Assembly (NCBI GenBank): GCA_007449985.2
Contig: VIIQ02000593.1
Coordinates: forward strand, 372,001-436,000
Reading direction: 5' to 3'
From: Desmodesmus armatus
Taxonomy: Eukaryota; Chlorophyta; Chlorophyceae; Sphaeropleales; Scenedesmaceae
Length of the DNA: 64,000 nucleotides
The notes under the pieces: generated by a model
Databases searched by the model: none
What the model was told of the DNA's origin: nothing
Seen by the model: the letters and a program-made list of their open reading frames with translations, nothing else
Program-made: the position numbers and the translations under genes
Shown: piece after piece, positions 57,110 through 64,000 of the stretch
Numbering within the stretch: position 1 is the first letter of the stretch
Layout of the letters: the number at the start of each line of letters is the position of its first letter

Positions 57110-57574
57110 GTGTGCATGTTTCTCTGGATTGAAAGGAAAGCAGGGAAGAAAGGGTCGGACGGCCAGGAATCCAGAAGTGTGGAAGCAGTTGGGAACAGGA
57201 AACGCTTCCTACATGAAAGCTGGCAATCCCCAGGATCTCACCTTTGGTGGACTATTCTTGCAATATTCTGTCTTTCTGAAAATAGTATGGACCTTTTAGA
57301 GGAAGATGCTGAGGAGCCGGTCAGGACACCACTACCCCTGCAGGGTGGGGGTGGGGGAGGTCCATACGCCGTATGGCATACGGAAGGAACACGTCGCCTG
57401 CTGCTGACCAGACCCGGTCCAAGCTTATGTTTGATCATCAAAGAAGACAAAATCACATCGCTATCACAGCAGCGCGGCGTTGATCGCGCAGACGAAGTTG
57501 AAGCTAATCGCTGGGGAGTGCGATTGAGCATCCCTACTGACAAACGTCTTGAAATGGGCTGTTGTTCATGCTGA
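57110..57574 (+). CDS. Uncertain 154-codon open frame
   Basis: An open frame encodes a hydrophilic peptide with LLEEDAEEPVRTPLP, a Gly run, LCLIIKEDKITSLSQQRG and DRADEVEANRWGVRL. The composition is more protein-like than most spurious frames here, but I see no ATG context, intron or family. It may be a gene fragment or chance. Confidence 0.2.
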   Translation: MCMFLWIERKAGKKGSDGQESRSVEAVGNRKRFLHESWQSPGSHLWWTILAIFCLSENSMDLLEEDAEEPVRTPLPLQGGGGGGPYAVWHTEGTRRLLLTRPGPSLCLIIKEDKITSLSQQRGVDRADEVEANRWGVRLSIPTDKRLEMGCCSC

Positions 57575-58400
57575 AGGTGTTAGTTCGGTGAGATTGCAGC
57601 TGGTTGCTAGTATTTTTCTGGTAGTACACCCAGGACACCGAAGATTTTCTCTGCGACGTTAGTCCTGCATGTCAGTCCAAAGTACGTGATTTTGGTAACT
57701 GTATCTTTGTTGACCATGACTGAAGTGAAAGGGAAGCATGTCAATGGTGCAGTACTGTGTGCAACGAAGTGCAGCAGCAGCAGCAGGATAAATGCCTTAT
57801 AGTCACTTATAGTCACGTAGCACTTAATAGACGCTTGAAAGATTTCAAGGGTCCATCCGAAGACTGTCACTCGGCTGCGGTCACCACCACGTGACTCATC
57901 CCGGGTCGCAGCGGCCCACCGCTTCTTATCGCAGCGGCCCATTATCGTTACTTGGACAACTAAAATTTACTCCATGCGCTCACCTGCACGGGATCTATCA
58001 TGATCTGCACAAGGCCCTGTGACGAATGCGACCAAGGCAGGCCATTCCCCTCCTACGAGGGGAACCCAGCGGCTGGATACAGAGCAAAAGACAGCTTGTA
58101 TATCAGTACACATTGCACAGCATGCCCCACGTCCTTCAGCTGGTCTGCAGAACACAGTGCCCATGCAGCAGCAAGCAGTACTGCAGCAAGCAAGCACTAG
58201 TGCATCCGTGCTGCTGCTCTGAGCCATTTGTTTGTGCAAAATTGCTGCGACGCTGGAAACTGGTTGAGGGGCATACAACGCTTGCCATGACGGCCGCTGA
58301 GAATTTTGCACAGAGCACACGCAGATCCCTCAGCTGGCAAGCCCCCCCCCCCCAGCAGAGGTCGATGCCGCACTGACGCCAGCTGGGCGTTAGACTTTCT
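57575..58400. other. Intergenic, upstream of the EGF gene
   Basis: No supported exon. A plus-strand frame at 58000-58200 has CTRPCDECDQGRPFPSYEG and could be an upstream exon of the EGF gene, but no splice pair was found. Confidence 0.3.
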
Positions 58401-61400
58401 ATGACTTATGTGGTGTGCGTGTGTGTTGTGTGTGCACTGTTCAGGAGCTGTGGCGGTCGCCTGCCGCCTCCCTGCAGCACACCCTCACGTGTGTCGCCAG
58501 ACTACAGGGACACGGTTGACTACAAAGACAGTCACTACTATGCATCAGACCCGTATGCGCCCAGTTACAGTACAAAACCCTGCGGCAAAACTGGAGCAGC
58601 GTATGCCTGGTCGGCCCAGTGCGCCCAACCAACCCAAGTCGGTGACACCTGTAAGGGTGTAGCCTTCTGCCAGCGTACCCACGCTTACACCTCCGTGGTC
58701 GCAACTTGCACGGCGTGGGGCTGGGTTGCTAAAGACACATGTAAGCCTGCGGGGTGCTCCAGCGCTCCCGTATCTCAGCTGGCTACGTTTGCACACTGCA
58801 AGACACCTGGCGTGCTGGAGCAGGAGTGTAGAGGCACCTGCACAGACCCCTCTGTGGGAGGGCCCGTGGCAACCTGCACTGCTAATGGCTGGGTGATATC
58901 TGGACCCTTGTGTGGTGAGTGCAGGCAGCAACAAACCTGGTTTGTGCCGGTGCTAGGGCTTGACTCTGTATCATGCAGTCACCTGCTTTACTTATGAGGG
59001 TTGCGAGCTGTACTTCTGCTGGCAGCTAACAATCGCGTCTTGTGTGAGTGATCAATCCCAACAGACTACGTCATGTTGGCAACACACCAACTGCAGGAGA
59101 GTTGCTCTTGTGTGCAGAGGACGTTCCTGCACACAAAAGGCATGCCTGTAGGGATGCATCCCTACATATATGCCTCAGCATGGTTGTGGTGGGGCATCAA
59201 TAACGCGATGTGAATGCCTGGCATGGGCTGTTTGAGCTTCATGCCTACAGGTGCACATTCAATGACTGATTGATGTCCGCCGCTGTGTTGCCACGTGCAC
59301 TGTGCAGATCTCGATGCCTGTGAAGCACTCCCAGCACCATGTGACAGCAATGCAACATGCACAGACAACCCACCACCTGCGCTGGATGCCAACTGCAGCT
59401 GCTTGCCAGGCTTTTTTGGCAATGGGCTCCCCGGCAACTGCACAGGTGGGCACAAAAAAACAGTTCTTGCTGGGCTGTTCTTCAACATTTTTGCTGGACC
59501 CTGCTTGCCAAGCACTCTGAGAGTGCTTCTGTTCAATAAAAGCTGGGCATGGGCCTGCATCTTGCCCTGCATATCTGAGCATCCGACAGTACCACGGTTT
59601 GGTTTGCCTCGGAGGCACTTTCAATGCCATACAGTGTATGCAGCTGTGACACTGTGTGCTAGGGCCTAGCGGCTAGGCGCTGTCCATACGTGTTGAGGGC
59701 ATGTGAGAGGGCATGTTGAGCAGAGTTGATGTCACTGCGGCACTTCAAAACGCTACCGCCACTGTTGTTGCAACTTGCTGAACCCTTGCTCTGCAGAAAT
59801 CGACGCGTGTGCAGCCAGTCCCAGCCCCTGCGACGCCAATGCGACCTGTTCAGACGAGCTGCCTCCATCTACAGGCGCCACCTGTGCTTGCAAGGAAGGT
59901 TTCTTTGGCTCTGGACTTCCAGGAAACTGCACTGGTGAGTGAGGGCGCACGCTCATCTGCTGCGAGACCAGACTCTGCACTGCCAGACTCTGAGGCTTGA
60001 AGTCGTGTCTTGTTTGAGAGAGAGGCGGTGCATGCGTGTTCGCATTGACACTGACTTGCGTTTTTGGAGTGAATGAGTAGCTACGGCTATGGAGAACCAG
60101 GCTGAGGGGGGTGCTGCATGCGGCATGTCTAGAGTGCTGGGCAACCACCCCCACCCCACCCCAGGCGCTGCATCATAAACTAAGAAATTCCCAATGCATC
60201 CTTCTTGTGCGCAGAAATTGATGCTTGCGCGGCTGTGCGCAGCCCTTGCGACATCAACGCAGACTGTGTTGACAACCCGCCACCCTCCACCAACGCGACA
60301 TGTCAGTGCCGAGTCGGGTTTATCGGCGATGGCACACCTGGCAACTGTGTTGGTGAGTTTGCTTCACCTATTTGCTGTGGTCTCACTTGCTTGGATCCCC
60401 CACCTGAATGGCTGGCAGGACCTCTCTGAGCTCAAGAGCTGCAGATGGTGTGTAACCCTGGTTGCTTGAGTTCTTGGTCACCAGAGGCAGCAGTTGCCTG
60501 TTCTGCTTTGATCCTCAGTGATTTCTTTTTCTGGTTTGTTCTGATATCAGTGAATGGCTGGCATGAGCTCTTGAGCTTCATAGCTACAGGCGTAACTTTG
60601 TTTTGATTTGATTTGCCTGTATTACTTGGCAAACAGGCAGAGGCTTGCAGATCACTCACGGCCCGTGGTCCATGTGCAGGCACACATGTGCTGGTGATAA
60701 GCATCCTGCATTGCGCATTGTGAATGGCATTTTGTAATCTTGTCAAGTGTGAATTGCTTGCCACTGCCTTGATCGCTGCGCAGAGGAACAAGACGCCTGC
60801 ACACCTGAGAACAATCCTTGCAGTCCTGACGCCACATGCACCGACAGGGACCCGCCTTTGAGTGGTGCTGACTGCGTTTGCAAGCCAAACTTCAGTGGAA
60901 ATGGCACACAGTGCACAGCGTGCACCGGAACTACCTGGTCACCTGGCGGCAATGTCCCTTGCACTGACTTTAGCCTGCACTCGCAGTTCTTTGGCGATCA
61001 GCCCGCCGTTTCACAGGCCCGCAGCCTCCGTGGCCTGGCAACAGACGGCACCAGCTTGTATGTCGGGATGATTCGGGTAGGTCAGGTGCAAACGCACTTG
61101 AGCAATCAGCCGCAATTGAGCAGTCAGCCACACTTGAGCAGTCAGCCACATAGAGCATATGCATGTGTGCCTGCTGCTCCGGTTATCTGGAGTGCAATGT
61201 TGTGGCCCATGCTGTCGTACCGTACTAGCGCCTTGTCAGATGAGCGCTGTACTGAGCATGTGTCCTGTCTCAAGAGTGTGTATGCTCAACTGCAGCCCTG
61301 AGGGCCTACAACCTGTTTTGCCTATGTGATTGCAGGGTTCAAATTCAGCTGACGTGATCAAGGTCACCGCAGCAACGACAGATTACTTGATTGGCAATGG

Positions 61401-62844
61401 CCCCACCCCCGTGCCCCCCACCCCTACTTCAATGCGGGAGTGCTTGCCCGCGCCGGCGGCTTTCCAGAAGGGCCCAAGGGCTTGACATTGGTGAGATTTT
61501 GTTGTTGACGAGCCAGCCTGAACTGCTGTCAGCACGATCCCTGGAGCGAAAGCAAAAGACATGCCTTTTTTTCACCCTGTGTTGGTTTGCACTAGGTGCC
61601 TCTCAAATACGCCAGCAACTCTCTGGTTTGATCCTCAGTGATTTGTTCCTCCTGGTTTGTTCTGCCATGTCCGTGATGTCCGTGAACGGCTGGCATGAGC
61701 TCTTGAGCTTCATAGCTACAGGTGTAACTTTGATGCGATTTGATTTGACTTCTCAAAAGCTGATCAGCTGAAGAGTTCAATATGCTGCACTTGCAGGACG
61801 ACGCCGGGTATGTCTACCATACTAACAACAACGGCCGCGTGTTTGGGCGCGACCCCAACACAGCAAACTTGGCCCTCCTCGCACAGACATTTGGTGGGCC
61901 AGGAGGAACTGACCTGGGCCCCATACCTGAAGCACTCGCCTTCAAGCGCCTGAGTGGGGTCCCTTACCTGTATGCATGTGTGGAGGGCAACCCTGTCATA
62001 TCCAGGCTTGAGATCATATACAATGCCGCAGGCCAGCCGGTCTCATTTTTGCCAAGGCCGCCAGTGCCGTTTACTGTGCTACCCGCTCCCAACGGCTGCC
62101 GTGGCATCAGCATTGAGGACGACGGTACACTGTACTACACGTCAGTTGCTCCTGGAGGCGGCAATGCCAACTACTACGTTGCCAAGGTGATTGCAAAGGC
62201 TGCGCGCCGCAGTGCCATGTTTCAAGCTGAGGGTGCCGGTGCTCACTGTAAATGCATGTGTGCGCGTGGCTGCCAGTGGCTTCAGGTTGTACCCTTGTTG
62301 ATAGACATGATGGCTGGCTGCCAGGATGAGCTCCTTGAGCTTCCTAGCTACAGGTGTGACAATGATCAGTTGGTCATTGCAGCTCATTGAATGACACGCT
62401 TTGTAACACCCTCCACACTCCTATGTGCTGCAGGTTGCCCCGGACGGCACTGAGCTCGCCCGTGCAACAGTCCCAGGTGCCTTTGGCGTGGCCCACTACA
62501 ACGGCAACGTGTACGTCACACAGTTCCTGTCCACCAACACGGCAGCAGGAGGCTCAGTGGGAAGTGGAGTGGCCGTGCTCAAGTCTTCCAACCTAACTTT
62601 CATCACTACCCTGAAGCCCCCTGCGGCCTTGGCACGGGTGTTCCAAGACAACGACTCTGGTTACTCAGGCATTGCTGTGTCACCCACGGGTATGCTGTAT
62701 GTAGCTGACCAGAGGTGGAAGACCGTAGCCAACGGCGCTGGCAACACTCCGCTCCCATTCACCCCGTCCCCGGTCGCCACGACTGCGAATCCGATCACTG
62801 TTGGGACTTGGTTGTTTGACCGCGTGCTTCAGCGGCAGTTGTAG
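58401..62844 (+). CDS. Secreted EGF-module protein with propeller-like C-terminus
   Basis: Exons are 58401-58914, 59308-59445, 59797-59934, 60215-60352, 60784-61076, about 61336-61492, 61797-62186 and 62434-62844. MTYVVCVCVVCALF suggests a signal peptide, though an earlier exon is possible. Exon 1 has Cys modules ending VATCTAWGW and VATCTANGW. Three exons then each encode one EGF-like domain (DACEALPAPCDSNATC, then CSCLPGFFGNGLPGNC, and similar). A fourth domain begins DACTPENNPCSPDATC. The rest (LTLDDAGYVYHTN, GVPYLYACVEGNPVISRLE, GISIEDDGTLYYTSVAPGG, FGVAHYNGNVYVTQF, GIAVSPTGMLYVADQ) looks like blades of an NHL/SGL-type beta-propeller. An extracellular-matrix or adhesion role is inferred. 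In the exon after 61336 the frame shifts in a C6 run at 61414-61419, after which PYFNAGVLARAGGFPEGPKG is clearly real. Confidence 0.8.
60506..60601 (+). repeat. Dispersed repeat copy in EGF-gene intron
   Basis: Matches 61613-61730 in both halves: TTTGATCCTCAGTGATTT, then GGCTGGCATGAGCTCTTGAG and CTTCATAGCTACAGGCGTAA. It lies in the intron between 60352 and 60784, in sense orientation. Confidence 0.8.
61613..61730 (+). repeat. Dispersed repeat copy in EGF-gene intron
   Basis: The most complete copy, with both halves. It lies in the intron between 61492 and 61797, in sense orientation. Degenerate copies of the right half occur in two more introns of the same gene, at about 59213-59255 and 62312-62355. 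Confidence 0.8.
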
Positions 62845-63185
62845 GGCTTGACGAGGCTGTGCCGCGATGCTGCACTGCACCCTTGATAAATATTCTGGCA
62901 GAAGGCCTGCCGACCTTGCAGCCCCTGTGGCCTTTGTTCAGTCAGCGGTGGTGGTGGCTTGCTTGTCTACAGCTCATCCAGCAGCATTGGTATGCTCGTG
63001 CTGCCACAGGACGCATATGTTTGTGTCAAGAGCAACTTCTTGCAGCACTTTGACAGCCGGCTTCATCGCCCGCCCCGCAGCAGCAGCCGCAGTAGCACTT
63101 ATGCTAGCACTGCCTGCTGGGCGCAAATGTGCACTTGACACTGTGCATAAAGCAGGGGTGAAGGCGGCCTGTTGAGGTGCTGTGT
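62845..63185. other. Downstream of the EGF gene, nothing recognised
   Basis: About 340 bases, presumably 3' UTR and flank of the EGF gene. No gene is supported. Confidence 0.35.
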
Positions 63186-64000
63186 TTCAGCATATCCGAT
63201 GTTGGGTTGCGTGAGTGCTAGCTGAGGCATCCAGGCAGAAATGCAACAGTGGGAGCTTGCTGTTTTGGCAGGCGGGTGAAAGCTGTGCAGACCGCAGGCT
63301 GCACCATGAGCAGCCGTGGGGTGGGCGGATAGAGCATGGTGGTGTTGTGTGGTGTTCTGAGGCTGTGCACTTGACAAATTTGGGTGAAGGCTGCATGTTG
63401 GGGTTTGCGTGTTGCAGCATGTGCGGTGCTGGGTTGTGTGAGTGCTAGCTGAGGCAACCGGGTGGAAAGGCAACAGTGGGAGCATGCTGTATGGCAGGCG
63501 GGTGAAAGCTGTGCAGACCGCAGCCTGCACCATGAGCAGTCGTGGGGTGGGTGAATAGAGCATGGTGGTGTTGTAGACACAGGGAGTGCATCCAGCCAAT
63601 GCATGAACCATCCAAGGATGTGACATTCCGAAGTTGCGTAGAAGTGTGTGGTGCCCTGTGAGGCTGTGCACTTGACAGTTTGGGTGAAGGCTGCATGTTG
63701 GGGTTTGCGTGTTTCAGCATGTGCGGTGCTGGGTTGTGTGAGTGCTAGCTGAGGCAACCGGGTGGAAAGGCAACAGTGGGAGCTTGCTGTATGGCAGGCG
63801 GGTGAAAGCCATGCAGACCGCAGCCTGCACCATGAGCAGCCGTGGGGTGGGTGGATAGAGCATGGTGGTGTTGTGTGGTGCCCTGTGAGGCTGTGCACTT
63901 GACAATTTGGGTGAAGGCTGCATGTTGGGGTGTGCGTGTTGCGGCATGTGCGGTGCTGGGTTGTGTTAGTGCAGTAGTGCTAGCTGAGGCAACCGGGTCG
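63186..64000 (+). repeat. Tandem repeat array of about 230-300-base units, running off the window
   Basis: Units start near 63188, 63415, 63715 and 63952 with CAGCATGTGCGGTGCTGGGT or a variant. They share GAGTGCTAGCTGAGGCAACC, CAGGCGGGTGAAAGC, CAGCCTGCACCATGAGCAG and GGGTGAAGGCTGCATGTTGG. The second unit has an extra block of about 72 bases containing ACACAGGGAGTGCATCCAGC. The last unit is cut by the window end. Minus-strand frames over the array are repetitive and not convincing as genes. Confidence 0.88.

Noticed and set aside
63099..63947. Several minus-strand open frames up to 226 codons
   Set aside because: They repeat with the tandem DNA units and have no recognisable domain.
1..64000. 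CRISPR arrays, operons or bacterial defence systems
   Set aside because: No spaced direct repeats of CRISPR type and no prokaryotic gene layout; genes are intron-rich and eukaryotic.

Overview
This window looks like nuclear DNA of a green alga. Coding exons are GC-rich and full of CAG/CTG repeats (Ala, Gln and Ser runs). Genes carry many GT-AG introns of about 100-500 bases. TGTAA poly(A)-type motifs follow two of the stop codons. The protein families are eukaryotic and often plant or chlorophyte in flavour. I would place it in the Chlorophyceae, perhaps Sphaeropleales, but that is inference. All gene models were spliced by eye from the sequence.

Layout. (1) 1-1207, minus: 5' part of an MFS drug/metabolite transporter that runs off the left edge. 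(2) 3358-8417, plus: a large Ala-rich protein ending in a MYND zinc finger. (3) 11007-14932, minus: a TauE/SafE membrane transporter with a very long disordered loop. (4) 16506-17555, plus: an unrecognised Ser/Gln-rich protein. (5) 20851-23064, minus: a secreted M43 (pappalysin-like) metalloprotease, followed by a Gln-rich open frame to 19937. (6) 23955-32195, minus: a very large Ala/Gln-rich helical-repeat protein with an organelle-type N-terminus. (7) 32538-39716, plus: a MiaB/CDK5RAP1-type tRNA methylthiotransferase. Its first intron holds a deleted Ty1/copia element (33472-36091). (8) 40276-48057, plus: an F-box/LRR protein resembling plant FBL15/SLOMO. (9) 48733-52337, plus: a CAX-type cation/proton exchanger. 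(10) 53470 to about 54260: a small secreted protein with GLPPxGHLPxK repeats; a solo LTR lies in its 3' part. (11) 54600-57100: repeat-rich DNA. (12) 58401-62844, plus: a secreted EGF-module protein with a propeller-like C-terminus. (13) 62845-64000: tandem repeats of about 230-300 bases, to the window edge.

The genes do not form a pathway; neighbours appear functionally independent, as is usual in an algal nuclear genome. Genes 6 and 7 are divergent and share about 340 bases of upstream DNA. Several otherwise convincing genes (M43 protease, F-box/LRR, EGF protein) change reading frame inside an exon, mostly as if one base were missing in a GC-rich run. This points to residual assembly indels, or else to decay of those genes.

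The most unusual observations are: introns of the EGF gene that share one repeat family; three EGF exons of exactly 138 bp with identical phase; the copia/solo-LTR family with one internally deleted LTR; two local duplications that copy a splice site; and a pair of ACCGGT-rich arrays bracketing about 1 kb. I saw no clear new multi-gene system.
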